64,000 bases of DNA from Kiloniellaceae bacterium (lineage in GTDB: Bacteria > Pseudomonadota > Alphaproteobacteria > Kiloniellales > J153): NCBI GenBank assembly GCA_021776175.1, contig JAJFGJ010000034.1, positions 1-64,000 on the forward strand, given 5' to 3'. Both the position numbers and the translations under genes were made by a program. Shown here one piece after another: positions 9,477 to 18,137 of this stretch. Under the pieces are notes generated by a model. The model saw only the letters and a list, made by a program, of their open reading frames with translations. It ran no database searches and was not told the origin of the DNA. Within the stretch, counting starts at the first letter, position 1. Each line of letters starts with the position of its first letter.

Positions 9477-10001
9477 ATGGCGGAGAAAGTCGAAATCCTG
9501 CACGACGAGGCGGAGATCGCCGCGCGGGTCGGGGCCCTGGCGGGCGAGATCGACAGGACCATTCCCGGCGACTTCACCATTGTTGGTATTTTGAAGGGGT
9601 GTTTCGTCTTCGTGGCCGATCTGGTGCGCGACCTAGACGCCCTGGACCGCCGGCCGCGCGTCGACTTCATCCGTCTCAGCAGTTATGGCACGGCCCGGCG
9701 GAGCGCCGGCGAGGTGCGCTTGGCCGCCCCCGCCCCCGCCGGTATCGCGGGACACAAGGTCCTTTTGGTTGACGATATCGTGGATACCGGGCGCACGCTG
9801 GTCTATGCGCGCGAGCTTATGCAGGCCCAGGGCGCCGAGGATGTCTGGACCTGCGCTCTGATAGATAAGCCGAGCCGGCGGGAGGTCGCCTTCACCGCCG
9901 ATTTCACCGGCTTCGAAGTGCCCGACATCTTCGTCGTCGGCTATGGCATCGACTACGCCGAGGACTATCGCCACCTGCGCCACATCGGCAAGATCGTGTG
10001 A
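9477..10001 (+). CDS. hpt: Hypoxanthine(-guanine) phosphoribosyltransferase
   Basis: This 174-residue type I phosphoribosyltransferase transfers ribose-5-phosphate from PRPP to hypoxanthine or guanine. The PRPP loop VLLVDDIVDTGRTL (residues 96-109) and the ILKGCFVFVADLV block (38-50) are diagnostic, and the C-terminal VGYGIDYAEDYRHL is typical of the bacterial Hpt group. The frame is open upstream to 9282, antisense to the add start; the ATG at 9477 gives the usual family length. Together with divergent adenosine deaminase it would turn adenosine-derived purines back into IMP. Confidence 0.94.
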   Translation: MAEKVEILHDEAEIAARVGALAGEIDRTIPGDFTIVGILKGCFVFVADLVRDLDALDRRPRVDFIRLSSYGTARRSAGEVRLAAPAPAGIAGHKVLLVDDIVDTGRTLVYARELMQAQGAEDVWTCALIDKPSRREVAFTADFTGFEVPDIFVVGYGIDYAEDYRHLRHIGKIV

Positions 10002-10005
10002 TGGC

Positions 10006-10344
10006 TCAAGCCTCGCCGTTCGCCGCGGCGAGGCGGATGACGCCCTTGATCGGGGCGTGGGGATCGGCGGCCTTACCCTTGCGCAGGATGACGATCCGGC
10101 CCTGGCGCGCCAGGCTCAGGGCCTGCTGCTTGACCGGCTTGAGATAGCGCCGCCAGGCGTCGGGCGGGTCGCTAGGTTTGGCCCGCGCTTCGGCGAGGGC
10201 GCGCGCGACCGCCTCGGGCGCGATCGACTTTCCCGGCGGCAAGGCGGCGATGAGCGATAGGATCGCCTCGACAGCCGGGTCGCCCTTCCCCGGCGCGGCG
10301 GCCGTATCGTTGGTAATTGGCGCGTCGTTATCGTCTGTTGTCAT
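10006..10344 (-). CDS. DUF3253 domain protein
   Basis: This is a 112-residue protein with an acidic, disordered N-terminus (about 1-22) followed by a small winged-helix-like domain: AILSLIAALPPGKSIAPEAV, WRRYLKPVKQQALSLARQGR, IVILRKGK and KGVIRL. This is the DUF3253 pattern; no function is established. The ATG at 10344 is preferred to an upstream one at 10377. It converges on hpt and is divergent from nnrU. Confidence 0.82.
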   Translation of the reverse strand: MTTDDNDAPITNDTAAAPGKGDPAVEAILSLIAALPPGKSIAPEAVARALAEARAKPSDPPDAWRRYLKPVKQQALSLARQGRIVILRKGKAADPHAPIKGVIRLAAANGEA

Positions 10345-10459
10345 GAAGGCGTCATAGCACGAAACCCGGCCGCGCACTCAAGCAAAGCATGCAATCCCCC
10401 TCCCCATCCCGTTCAAAAAACTGGACGGGCTTATACTCAGTCAGGATAATCGACCACAC

Positions 10460-11167
10460 ATGTTGACCGGTACTCTAGATTCGCTGATCGCCGCGACGGC
10501 CGTGTTCGTGGCCGGGCATTTTATCTTGTCCAGCCGCCCCTTGCGCCATCCCTTGCGGCGGGTCCTGGGCGAGCGCCTTTTCCTGGCCGTGTATTCGATC
10601 GCGGCGGCGGCCGCCTTTATCTGGATGCTCTCCGCCTATGGCGCCGCGCCGGGCCTGGCGGTGTGGGCGCCGCCGCCCGCGCTGCGCTTGGTCCCGCTCG
10701 TCCTCATGCCGCTGGCCTGCGTCTTGGTGGTCGGCGGCACGACCACGCGCAGTCTGACGACCGTCGGCGGTGTCCAGGCCGCCGGCGCCGGAGGGCCCGG
10801 CAGCGCCGCCCCCGGCATGATCGGCATTACCCGTCACCCGGCCCTTTGGGGTTTCACGCTTTGGGCCGTGTCGCACCTGGCCGTGCGCGGCGATGCCGCC
10901 AACATGATTCTCATGGCCGGCATCCTGGCGCTCTCCCTGGGCGGCATGGTCCATATCGACCTGCGCCGCGAGGAATCTTTGGGCAGTGCCTGGGGCCCAA
11001 CCAAAATGACCACCAGCGTCCTCCCCTTCGCCGCGATTCTCAGCCGCCGCACATCGCTGGATTGGAAGGGCATCGGCTGGCCGCGCCTGCTCGGCGGTCT
11101 GGCCCTCTACGCCGCCCTGCTCTTCGCCCACCCCTGGATCGCGGGAGTCACGCTGGTGCCGGGCTAG
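10460..11167 (+). CDS. nnrU: NnrU family membrane protein
   Basis: This 235-residue polytopic inner-membrane protein has about six hydrophobic segments. Family blocks include GHFILSSRPLRHPLRRVLGE near the N-terminus, ITRHPALWGFTLWAVSHL in the middle (the conserved RHP motif), and HIDLRREESLG. NnrU was first noted beside nitrite and nitric-oxide reductase genes in alphaproteobacteria, and its fold resembles isoprenylcysteine methyltransferases. No denitrification genes are present here, so its job in this genome is unclear. Confidence 0.9.
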   Translation: MLTGTLDSLIAATAVFVAGHFILSSRPLRHPLRRVLGERLFLAVYSIAAAAAFIWMLSAYGAAPGLAVWAPPPALRLVPLVLMPLACVLVVGGTTTRSLTTVGGVQAAGAGGPGSAAPGMIGITRHPALWGFTLWAVSHLAVRGDAANMILMAGILALSLGGMVHIDLRREESLGSAWGPTKMTTSVLPFAAILSRRTSLDWKGIGWPRLLGGLALYAALLFAHPWIAGVTLVPG

Positions 11168-11193
11168 GCGTGGCTGTTGACTCCTCGGAGAGG

Positions 11194-11215
11194 TTGGAAT
11201 TAATAATAATTCCAA
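11194..11215. promoter_or_regulatory. 9-bp perfect inverted repeat
   Basis: TTGGAATTA and TAATTCCAA flank a 4-nt spacer just after nnrU and about 100 bp before the DUF4143 ATPase gene. It could be a weak terminator for nnrU or an operator. It is one of three dyads packed into about 110 bp. Confidence 0.45.
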
Positions 11216-11233
11216 TGCGTTAAGCCAAAGACA

Positions 11234-11265
11234 ACAACTAAGATCAAAGGCTTGATCTTAGTTGT
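11234..11265. promoter_or_regulatory. 14-bp perfect inverted repeat, likely operator
   Basis: ACAACTAAGATCAA, a 4-nt spacer AGGC and TTGATCTTAGTTGT form a perfect dyad. There is no following T-run. The core TAAGATCA/TTGATCTTA recurs 41 bp downstream in the next dyad, about four helical turns away, which suggests paired binding sites for one regulator controlling the ATPase gene. Confidence 0.6.
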
Positions 11266-11277
11266 GTGGGGATCTAT

Positions 11278-11303
11278 ATTAAGATTACAGCATTGATCTT
11301 AAT
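11278..11303. promoter_or_regulatory. Second TTGATCTTA-type inverted repeat abutting the ATPase start
   Basis: ATTAAGAT and ATCTTAAT are separated by 10 nt. The right half contains TTGATCTTA, identical to the half-site of the dyad at 11234-11265. It ends 8 nt before the ATG at 11312, so a bound protein or an RNA hairpin here would cover the ribosome-binding region, for which no good Shine-Dalgarno sequence is seen. Confidence 0.55.
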
Positions 11304-11311
11304 GTGAAGCC

Positions 11312-12784
11312 ATGCTCCAAATAACTGATATTGAAATAAAAAAACGCCTCGCTTTCGATAACCCCTGGTGGGAAAAAGGCGGGATCGACACTGAGGTCCA
11401 AGGCTGGCCCCGGCGAGCCTATTTCGACGGATTCATGCGCTTGGTTGAGCAAACGGCGGTCAACCGTGCCGTGGTCCTTATGGGACCGCGTAGGGTAGGC
11501 AAGACCATCATGCTGACCCATGCCATCCAGAAACTCATTGACGATGGGGTCGAGGCCAATCGCATTTTTTACGTCGCGGTCGATACCCCAACCTACACCG
11601 GTATCTCTCTAGAACAGTTGCTGCGTTGGTTCATGGAGATGCACGGCCATGAGCGGGCCGACCGCCTGTTCGTGATCTACGACGAAATTCAATATCACCC
11701 GGATTGGGAGCGGCATCTGAAGTCGCTGGTCGATTCTTTTCCGGCCATGCGTTTTATCGCCTCTGGTTCGGCGGCCGCCGCACTCAAGGTAAAAAGTAAC
11801 GAATCCGGCGCTGGCCGTTTCACCGACTTCCTCTTACCGCCATTGAATTTCGCTGAGTTCTTGAGATTCACCGGACAGGAAGGAGTAGACAAGGCAATCG
11901 ACCTTGCAACCATGGAGTGCGACCTCGACCAATTAAACGAGGCGTTTGTCGACTATGTCAATTTCGGTGCATTCCCAGAGGCTGTGCTGAAACCAGATGT
12001 GCGCGCATCGATGGATCGGTTCGTCGCCAACGACATTGTCGACAAAGTGCTATTGCGTGATTTGCCAAGCCTATATGGGATCGCCGATACGCAGGAACTA
12101 AAGCGCTTTTTTACGGTGCTTGCATACAACACAAGTATGGAGGTCTCATTCGAGGGGTTGGCACAAGCTTCGGGAGTTGCCAAGAATACAATACGGAAGT
12201 ACCTAGATTACCTCGAAGCAGCATTTCTCATCCATCGCTTACGCCGTGTTGATCAAAATGCCAGACGGTTTAAACGCGTAACTCACTTCAAGGTGTATCT
12301 AACCAACCCATGCATACGTGCCGCACTTTTCGGCCCCGTGAATTCAAAAAGCAAAGTAATGGGGCTGATGGCAGAGACCGCATATTTCTGTCAAATCGCA
12401 CCATCAATACTATCGAAGATAACATATTACGCACGATGGGTCGGTGGAGAGGTCGATCTTGTTGAATTGAATCTTGTAAATCAGAGACCAGAGCAAGTGG
12501 GTGAAATCAAGTGGTCAGACCGACCTGCTCAAAAGCCCGCCAAAGAACTGAAATCACTCATCGCTTTTTGCAAAAAGAACAAACTCTCGTCTGCAGAGAT
12601 ATATACTAAGTCCGCCCGAGCTGTATTCATGTGCGACGGCATAGCACTGAATATGATGCCTGTCAGTGAAGCGTCCTGGCTGAAAGCCAGAGTTTGGATC
12701 GGCGAATTAATCGCAGAAGGTCGAGACCCTAGGACTCTCGACCCTCTCGTAACTGAGACGCAATCGCCGAACGAAAAAACCTGA
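11312..12784 (+). CDS. AAA-type ATPase with DUF4143 domain
   Basis: This 490-residue protein has Walker A GPRRVGKT (residues 58-65), Walker B LFVIYDE (119-125) and the sensor-like SGSAAAAL (near 151-158). A helix-turn-helix-like segment with SGVAKNTIRKYLDYLE is followed by a DUF4143 nuclease-fold-like C-terminal domain (GGEVDLVELN). This family occurs sporadically in bacteria and archaea, is often laterally transferred, and its function is unsettled. The second half of the gene is clearly more A/T-rich than neighbours. It stands alone between nnrU and a GNAT gene and is preceded by three inverted repeats, suggesting tight, possibly self-directed control. Confidence 0.9.
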   Translation: MLQITDIEIKKRLAFDNPWWEKGGIDTEVQGWPRRAYFDGFMRLVEQTAVNRAVVLMGPRRVGKTIMLTHAIQKLIDDGVEANRIFYVAVDTPTYTGISLEQLLRWFMEMHGHERADRLFVIYDEIQYHPDWERHLKSLVDSFPAMRFIASGSAAAALKVKSNESGAGRFTDFLLPPLNFAEFLRFTGQEGVDKAIDLATMECDLDQLNEAFVDYVNFGAFPEAVLKPDVRASMDRFVANDIVDKVLLRDLPSLYGIADTQELKRFFTVLAYNTSMEVSFEGLAQASGVAKNTIRKYLDYLEAAFLIHRLRRVDQNARRFKRVTHFKVYLTNPCIRAALFGPVNSKSKVMGLMAETAYFCQIAPSILSKITYYARWVGGEVDLVELNLVNQRPEQVGEIKWSDRPAQKPAKELKSLIAFCKKNKLSSAEIYTKSARAVFMCDGIALNMMPVSEASWLKARVWIGELIAEGRDPRTLDPLVTETQSPNEKT

Positions 12785-12788
12785 GTTT

Positions 12789-13265
12789 TTAATTTGTGCT
12801 ACACTGAAGCGCCAGCTTCATGCCTTCGTGGCTGGCGGCGAAGCCCAGCGACTCGTAGAAGCGGTGCGCCTCGGCGCGTGCTTTATCCGTGGTTAGTTGG
12901 ACCAGTCCGCAGTTCTTTTCCCTGGCCCGCGCGATGGCCCATTCGAAGAGCCGCCGCCCTAAGCCCAGGCCGCGCAAGGACGAGGCCACGCGCACGGATT
13001 CGATTTGGGCGCGCGTGGCGCCCTGGCGCGATAGGCCGGGTATGAAGGTCAACTGCAGGCAGCCGACGATTATCCCGTCTTGCTCCATCACCGCGAATTC
13101 GTTGTTGGGGTCGCGCTCAATCGCGGCGAAAGCCACCGTGTAGCAATCCGCGAGAGGCCCGTCGGAGTTCTCGCGGCTCCGGCCAAGGTCATCGTCGGTG
13201 AGCAGGCGCACGATGTCGGAAAGGTCCGCCCGCACCGCCAGGCGGATGATCGGATCGCTTTGCAT
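12789..13265 (-). CDS. GNAT family N-acetyltransferase
   Basis: This 158-residue acetyltransferase has the acetyl-CoA binding loop RVASSLRGLGLGRRLFEWA (motif A, near residues 92-110), preceded by a beta-strand pair (FAVMEQDGIIVGCLQLTFIP). The C-terminal AHRFYESLGF is typical. The substrate is not predictable; small-molecule amines or peptides are both possible. It ends 5 nt after the ATPase gene on the other strand and begins 12 nt after argG ends, so it is probably co-transcribed with argG. Confidence 0.9.
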   Translation of the reverse strand: MQSDPIIRLAVRADLSDIVRLLTDDDLGRSRENSDGPLADCYTVAFAAIERDPNNEFAVMEQDGIIVGCLQLTFIPGLSRQGATRAQIESVRVASSLRGLGLGRRLFEWAIARAREKNCGLVQLTTDKARAEAHRFYESLGFAASHEGMKLALQCSTN

Positions 13266-13277
13266 TGGTTCCTGTTT

Positions 13278-14486
13278 TCAGCCGTCCTGTTGCCGCCCCA
13301 GCAGGCGCAAGCGCAGGGCATTGAGCTTGATGAATCCTTCCGCGTCGCGCTGGTCGTAGACCGTATCTTCCTCGAAGGTCACGTGCGCCTCGCTATAGAG
13401 AGAGTGCGGCGATTTGCGCCCCTCCACCACGACGTTGCCCTTGTAGAGTTTCAGGCGCACCGTGCCGGTCACTTTCTCCTGACTGCGGTCGATCAGGGCT
13501 TGGAGCATTTCGCGCTCGGGCGAGAACCAGAAGCCGTTGTAGATCAGCTCCGCGTAGCGCGGCATGATCTCGTCTTTCAGGTGCGCGGCGCCCCGGTCAA
13601 GGGTGAGGGATTCCATGGCCCGGTGCGCGGCGAGCAGCACGGTGCCGCCCGGCGTTTCGTAGATGCCCCGGCTTTTCATGCCGACAAAACGGTTTTCGAC
13701 CAGATCCAGGCGCCCGATGCCGTTGGCGCCGCCCAACTCGTTCAAGCGCGTCAGCAAGTCCGCGGGCGACAAGGCCTCGCCGTCGATGGCGACCGGATCG
13801 CCGCGTTCAAAAGAAACCTCGATCGTGGTCGGCGTGTCGGGAGCGGCCTCGGGCGACACGCTACGCGAATAGACGTATTCCCCGGGCGCGACCCAGGGGT
13901 CTTCGAGCACCTTACCCTCGGCCGAGATGTGCAGGAGGTTGGCATCGACCGAGAACGGCGCCTCGCCGCGCTTGTCCTTGGCGATTGGGATCTGATGCTT
14001 CTCGGCGAAGTCGATCAGTTTGGTGCGGCTGTTCAGATCCCACTCACGCCAGGGTGCGATCACCTTGATGCCGGGATTGAGCGCGTAGTAGCCGAGCTCG
14101 AAACGGACCTGGTCGTTGCCCTTGCCCGTGGCCCCATGGCACACGGCGTCGGCGCCGGTTTCCCGGGCGATCTCGATCTGGCGCTTGGCGATCAGCGGCC
14201 GGGCGATCGAGGTGCCGAGCAGATACACCCCCTCGTAGAGCGCGTTGGCGCGGAACATGGGAAAGACATAATCGCGCACGAAGGTCTCGCGCATGTCTTC
14301 GATGAAAATCTGCTTCACGCCCGCCATCTCGGCTTTACGCCGGGCCGGTTCCAAGTCCTCGCCTTGGCCTAAATCGGCGGTGAAAGTCACGACTTCGCAG
14401 TCATAGGCCTCCTGCAGCCATTTCAGGATGACCGAGGTGTCGAGACCGCCCGAGTAGGCCAGCACGACCTTTTTTATGTCGCTCAT
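13278..14486 (-). CDS. argG: Argininosuccinate synthase
   Basis: This 402-residue enzyme joins citrulline and aspartate with ATP, the penultimate step of arginine synthesis. The ATP pyrophosphatase loop is AYSGGLDTS at residues 9-17. Other blocks are [25 protein letters not shown] and [17 protein letters not shown]. The frame stays open upstream to 15365 inside rlmN, but the ATG at 14486 gives the family start [14 protein letters not shown]. It follows rlmN by 20 bp on the same strand. Confidence 0.98.
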   Translation of the reverse strand: MSDIKKVVLAYSGGLDTSVILKWLQEAYDCEVVTFTADLGQGEDLEPARRKAEMAGVKQIFIEDMRETFVRDYVFPMFRANALYEGVYLLGTSIARPLIAKRQIEIARETGADAVCHGATGKGNDQVRFELGYYALNPGIKVIAPWREWDLNSRTKLIDFAEKHQIPIAKDKRGEAPFSVDANLLHISAEGKVLEDPWVAPGEYVYSRSVSPEAAPDTPTTIEVSFERGDPVAIDGEALSPADLLTRLNELGGANGIGRLDLVENRFVGMKSRGIYETPGGTVLLAAHRAMESLTLDRGAAHLKDEIMPRYAELIYNGFWFSPEREMLQALIDRSQEKVTGTVRLKLYKGNVVVEGRKSPHSLYSEAHVTFEEDTVYDQRDAEGFIKLNALRLRLLGRQQDG

Positions 14487-14506
14487 GGAAAGCCCTTTGT
14501 TCTTGG

Positions 14507-15655
14507 TTAAGCCGTAACCTCGGCCGCCGATGCTTCGCGGTCGCTCTTCTTTAGGCGCTGGCCGGCGCTTTTTAGCTGGCCGCAGGCGGCCAGGATATCG
14601 CGTCCGCGCGGCGCGCGTATCGGGGCCGAGACCCCGGCCGCGGCCAATATGTCGGAAAAGGCCGCGATGTCCGTGGCCTTGGAACATTCGTAAGCCACAC
14701 CGGGCCAGGCGTTGAACGGGATCAAGTTGACCTTGGCCGGGATATCCTTGAGCAGACCGGCTAGGGCGCGCGCGTCCTCGGCGCTGTCGTTGATGCCGCG
14801 CAGCATGACGTACTCGAAGGTAATGCGCCGGGCGTTGTGGGTGCCCGGATAGGCGCGGCAGGCATCGAGCAACGCCGCGATCGGGTATTTCTTGTTCAAG
14901 GGCACGATGACGTCGCGCACCTCGTCGCGCACGGCGTGCAGCGACACCGCCAGGTTGACGCCCAGCTCGGCGCCGCAGCGCGCCATCATGGGCACGACGC
15001 CGGAGGTCGAGAGGGTGATCTTGCGCCGGGAGAAGGACAGGCCCTCCGGGTCCATGGCGATCTTCATGGCCTGGGCGACGTTGTCGAAGTTGTACAAGGG
15101 TTCGCCCATGCCCATGAGCACGATATTGGTGATCTTGCGGTCGGCGCTGGAGGCCGGCCACTCGCCGACCTCGTCGCGCGCCAGCATGATCTGGCTCACG
15201 ATCTCCGCTGTTGAAAGGTTGCGCACCAGGCGTTGGGTGCCGGTGTGGCAAAAGCGGCAGGTCAGGGTGCAGCCGACCTGGCTCGAAATACACAAGGTGC
15301 CACGCTCTTCCTGGGGGATGAAGACGGTCTCGACCTCTTGCCCGTCGGCAAAGCGCAGGAGCCATTTACGGGTCCCGTCCGAGGAAACCTGCGCCGAGGC
15401 GACCTCAGGCCGGCCGATCGTGAAGTTCGCCGCCAGCAGGGCGCGGAATGGCTTGGACAGCGAGGTCATGGCCTCGAATCCGGTCGCGCCCCGGTGATAG
15501 ACCCAATGCCACAACTGGCGGGCCCGGAAATCCGGCTCGCCCAGGGCGCGCACGGCGTCCTCCATTTCGGCGCGCGACATGCCGATCAGGTTTTTGGCTC
15601 CCCCGGCCAAGGGGGCGGGGGGCGCGAAATGCTGGGTGTGGGCGGTTCCGCTCAT
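14507..15655 (-). CDS. rlmN: Dual-specificity 23S rRNA/tRNA adenine-C2 methyltransferase
   Basis: This 382-residue radical-SAM enzyme methylates C2 of A2503 in 23S rRNA and A37 in some tRNAs. The 4Fe-4S site CxxxCxxC is C129-C133-C136 (CTLTCRFC). The blocks [13 protein letters not shown] and [12 protein letters not shown] are family-specific, and [12 protein letters not shown] holds the C-terminal cysteine needed for the methyl-transfer intermediate. It lies between an IalB-like gene and argG, an order seen in other Rhodospirillales. Confidence 0.97.
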   Translation of the reverse strand: MSGTAHTQHFAPPAPLAGGAKNLIGMSRAEMEDAVRALGEPDFRARQLWHWVYHRGATGFEAMTSLSKPFRALLAANFTIGRPEVASAQVSSDGTRKWLLRFADGQEVETVFIPQEERGTLCISSQVGCTLTCRFCHTGTQRLVRNLSTAEIVSQIMLARDEVGEWPASSADRKITNIVLMGMGEPLYNFDNVAQAMKIAMDPEGLSFSRRKITLSTSGVVPMMARCGAELGVNLAVSLHAVRDEVRDVIVPLNKKYPIAALLDACRAYPGTHNARRITFEYVMLRGINDSAEDARALAGLLKDIPAKVNLIPFNAWPGVAYECSKATDIAAFSDILAAAGVSAPIRAPRGRDILAACGQLKSAGQRLKKSDREASAAEVTA

Positions 15656-15742
15656 GGGGATTAGATAAGCCGTGGCGAGGGGCCGGGCAAGCTCAGGAGG
15701 CTCATCGCGCCTTCTCTTCCGGCGATTATCTCTGGCGCTAAA

Positions 15743-16273
15743 TTAGAGACCGCAGGCCTTGTTGATGGCCTTATAGGCCTTGGTGAAGCCGTTAAGGGAG
15801 TAACTGTCGACGGTCTTGGTCCCGCGCGAAGACACGCCTCTCACGACCATGCCGCGTCCCTTGATCATGGCCGCGACCAGCGCCGCGTCCGCTTCCTTGT
15901 CGGGCGCCCAGGCACCGTCGCCCTGAGTGAATAGCTTGAAGGCCTCGTCCCCGATAGAGACCTCGACCGAGGAATCTTTCTTGTAGGTGTAGCCGGCGAT
16001 AAAGCTGACTTCGTCACGCCGGCTTTCGCTTGGCCTGTGGGTGACGATCGAGAACGCGTCGCCGCGTTTTTTGTACTTCCCTTCGGCCTTCTTGGGCTCG
16101 CTCGCGACGTAGCAGGCGATGTTGCCGTTTTCCGTGAATTGATAGGCGTTCCAATCCTCGAAGTCGCCCAAACGCTGGATGCCTTGGCTGGCGACGGGTT
16201 GGTTCCAAGCCAGGAAGCCCGCGAAAACCATCGCGGTTGTGAGTGAAAGGGTTAAACGAAATACAAATTTCAC
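15743..16273 (-). CDS. Invasion-associated locus B (IalB) family protein
   Basis: This 176-residue exported protein has an N-terminal signal segment (KFVFRLTLSLTTAMVFAGFL) followed by the IalB-type beta domain: DWNAYQFTENGNIACYVASEP, SFIAGYTYKKDSSVEVSIG, and RGMVVRGVSSRGTKTVDSYSL near the end with a final Cys. In Bartonella the prototype helps erythrocyte entry, but the family is widespread in free-living alphaproteobacteria, where the role is unknown. The two cysteines (near 54 and close to the C-terminus) could form a disulfide. It is upstream of rlmN on the same strand, 87 bp apart. Confidence 0.88.
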   Translation of the reverse strand: MKFVFRLTLSLTTAMVFAGFLAWNQPVASQGIQRLGDFEDWNAYQFTENGNIACYVASEPKKAEGKYKKRGDAFSIVTHRPSESRRDEVSFIAGYTYKKDSSVEVSIGDEAFKLFTQGDGAWAPDKEADAALVAAMIKGRGMVVRGVSSRGTKTVDSYSLNGFTKAYKAINKACGL

Positions 16274-16458
16274 GGCGATAAAGTCTCCGGCTTTCTAGCG
16301 ATATGCGATTGAAACTCGCGGCTTTGGTATGCAGCCGGAGCGTCACATATCTCTTTTTGTTTTCAGGACCCGCTAACTGCTGAGTTACCCTAATCTTCCG
16401 GGGCAGGAAACGTATCGTTCAATTCAAAGTCTTGTTCTGGGCAACCGCCGCCCGCCGG

Positions 16459-16998
16459 TCAAGCCTCCCCTTGCTGGCGGCGGATGATCTGCCGGCCGCG
16501 GACATGCCGGGGCGGGGCATCCGCGGGACTGCGCGGGTTGACCGGCCGACGCGCGAATTTGCCTCGGCTGAGTTGGCGATCGTACATCAAGACGGCCCCG
16601 GCGACGCCTAGATTGATACAGAATTTTGTCGGGATCTTGACGAAATGGTCGCAACGCGCCGTCATCGCGGGCGATAAGGAGCCACGTTCCGGCCCCAGGA
16701 CATAGGCCGCGGCGCTGGGGTGATAAAAGCTTGGCAGATCGATGGCATCGGGCGTGAACTCGACCCCGACCAGGGCGCAGCCGCGCGGCAACACCAATTC
16801 CCCCACGGTGTCGTAGGTATAAAGCGGCAAGTGATTGGGCGAGTCGGAGGTGTCCGCATGGCGCGCCTCGCGCGTCGAGACAGCCGGTGCGACGACGAAG
16901 AAAAAGCTCGCGCCGAAAGCATGGGCGGAACGCATAAGATTGCCCAAATTCATGGGCTTGCTGATGCCTTCGACCCCAATGGCGAAAAAACCTCGCAT
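16459..16998 (-). CDS. SpoU/TrmH-family RNA 2'-O-methyltransferase
   Basis: This 179-residue SPOUT methyltransferase has the start FFAIGVEGISKPMNLGNLMR carrying the conserved N-x-G-x-x-R motif 1. Motifs 2 and 3, AYVLGPERGSLSPA and FVKIPTKFCINLGVAGAVLMYD, bind S-adenosylmethionine in the knotted C-terminal half. It is short: there is no N-terminal substrate-binding domain, and the last 40 residues are basic and proline-rich (RRPVNPRSPADAPPRHVRGR). The RNA target is unknown. It diverges from the asparaginase gene. Confidence 0.9.
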   Translation of the reverse strand: MRGFFAIGVEGISKPMNLGNLMRSAHAFGASFFFVVAPAVSTREARHADTSDSPNHLPLYTYDTVGELVLPRGCALVGVEFTPDAIDLPSFYHPSAAAYVLGPERGSLSPAMTARCDHFVKIPTKFCINLGVAGAVLMYDRQLSRGKFARRPVNPRSPADAPPRHVRGRQIIRRQQGEA

Positions 16999-17060
16999 GG
17001 CGGGGAAACTTGCATGGCCCCACCGTGCGGTGCAAGCTTGTTAGCGGTGGCGCGGGTTCC

Positions 17061-18137
17061 ATGAAGAGCCCGCGCTGGCGATTTGGAGACGATTTCTTGA
17101 CTCAAGTTCATATCGACGCGGCCGAAGAAAAACCGCTTGCGGCTTCCAATCCGGTTATGGCCGAAGTCACGCGCGGAAGCAGGGTGGAAAGCTGGCACCG
17201 GGCGTCCCTGGCCGTGGTCGATGCGGCGGGCCATGTGGTGCTGAGCGCCGGCGATTACGAAGCCCCGGTTTACGGCCGCTCCGCGATCAAGCCCTTGCAG
17301 GCTTTGCCCCTAATTGAATCCGGCGCGGCCGAGGCTTTCGATCTATCCGATGCCGAGATCGCCTTGGCCTGCGCCAGTCACAGCGGCGAGGCGCGCCATG
17401 TCGATACTGTCGCCGCCTGGCTGGAAAAAATCGGGTGCACCCCCGCCGATCTGGAATGCGGCGCGCATCTGCCCACCAACGAGGCAGCGATGATCTCCTT
17501 GTTGCGCGGCGGGGCGGAGCCAAGCGCCGTGCACAACAATTGCTCTGGCAAGCACACCGGGTTCTTGACCTTCGCGCGCCATGCGGGCGTGGCGGCCAAG
17601 GGCTATATCCGCTTCGATCATCCGGTGCAGCAGCGCGTGCTAGGGGTGCTGGAATCCATGACCGGCCTGGATCTTTCCCGGGCCGCGCGCGGCATAGATG
17701 GCTGCGGTATTCCGGTGATCGCGATACCGCTCGGCAACATGGCGCTCGCCATGGCACGCTTGGCCGACCCCAGCGATCAGCCGGAGGCGCGACAGGCGGC
17801 TTGCGCGCGCATCGTGCGTGCCATGGCGGCAGAGCCCTTTCTGGTCGCGGGCAGCGATCGCTATTGCACACGGGCCATGAAGATTCTCAAGGGCCGCGCC
17901 GTCATCAAGACCGGCGCCGAGGGTGTGTATTGCGGCGCCTTGCCGGGTGAGGGGCTTGGCTTCGCTCTCAAGGTCGACGATGGCGCGGGCCGCGCCGCGG
18001 AGGCGGTCGCCGGTCAGCTACTAAAGCGGTTGGGCCTGATTAGCGACGACGAGGCCAAGCTCTTGGCGCGGACGCTGCGCAATCGCGCGGGCACGGCGGT
18101 TGGAGAGGTTCGCCCGGTAAGCGCACTACCCGATTGA
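17061..18137 (+). CDS. Asparaginase (L-asparaginase II family)
   Basis: The protein belongs to the thermolabile/Rhizobium-type asparaginase family, unrelated to E. coli AnsB. Conserved blocks are MAEVTRGSRVESWHRASLAV, YGRSAIKPLQALPL, LACASHSGE, HNNCSGKHTGFL and GIDGCGIPV. Serine and lysine in these blocks form the active site in studied members. The start is uncertain: ATG 17061 is used here, but a TTG at 17097 has a well-placed GGAG ribosome site, and ATG 17157 is also possible. It overlaps the convergent DinB gene by 12 bp. Confidence 0.9.
   Translation: MKSPRWRFGDDFLTQVHIDAAEEKPLAASNPVMAEVTRGSRVESWHRASLAVVDAAGHVVLSAGDYEAPVYGRSAIKPLQALPLIESGAAEAFDLSDAEIALACASHSGEARHVDTVAAWLEKIGCTPADLECGAHLPTNEAAMISLLRGGAEPSAVHNNCSGKHTGFLTFARHAGVAAKGYIRFDHPVQQRVLGVLESMTGLDLSRAARGIDGCGIPVIAIPLGNMALAMARLADPSDQPEARQAACARIVRAMAAEPFLVAGSDRYCTRAMKILKGRAVIKTGAEGVYCGALPGEGLGFALKVDDGAGRAAEAVAGQLLKRLGLISDDEAKLLARTLRNRAGTAVGEVRPVSALPD

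Noticed and set aside
9373..9670. Extended N-terminus of adenosine deaminase (about 99 residues)
   Set aside because: The extension is basic, low-complexity, antisense to hpt, and the internal ATG has a strong ribosome site.
12800..12845. GC-rich hairpin with CGCCAGC/GCTGGCG arms near the GNAT gene end
   Set aside because: It lies inside the coding sequence and has no T-run, so it is not called a terminator.
13080..14372. Long plus-strand open frame of about 430 codons opposite argG
   Set aside because: It is an antisense shadow of argG in high-GC DNA; the translation has low-complexity character and no recognisable domain.
14487..15365. Extended N-terminus of argininosuccinate synthase
   Set aside because: The extension is rlmN read in another frame; ATG 14486 gives the family start.
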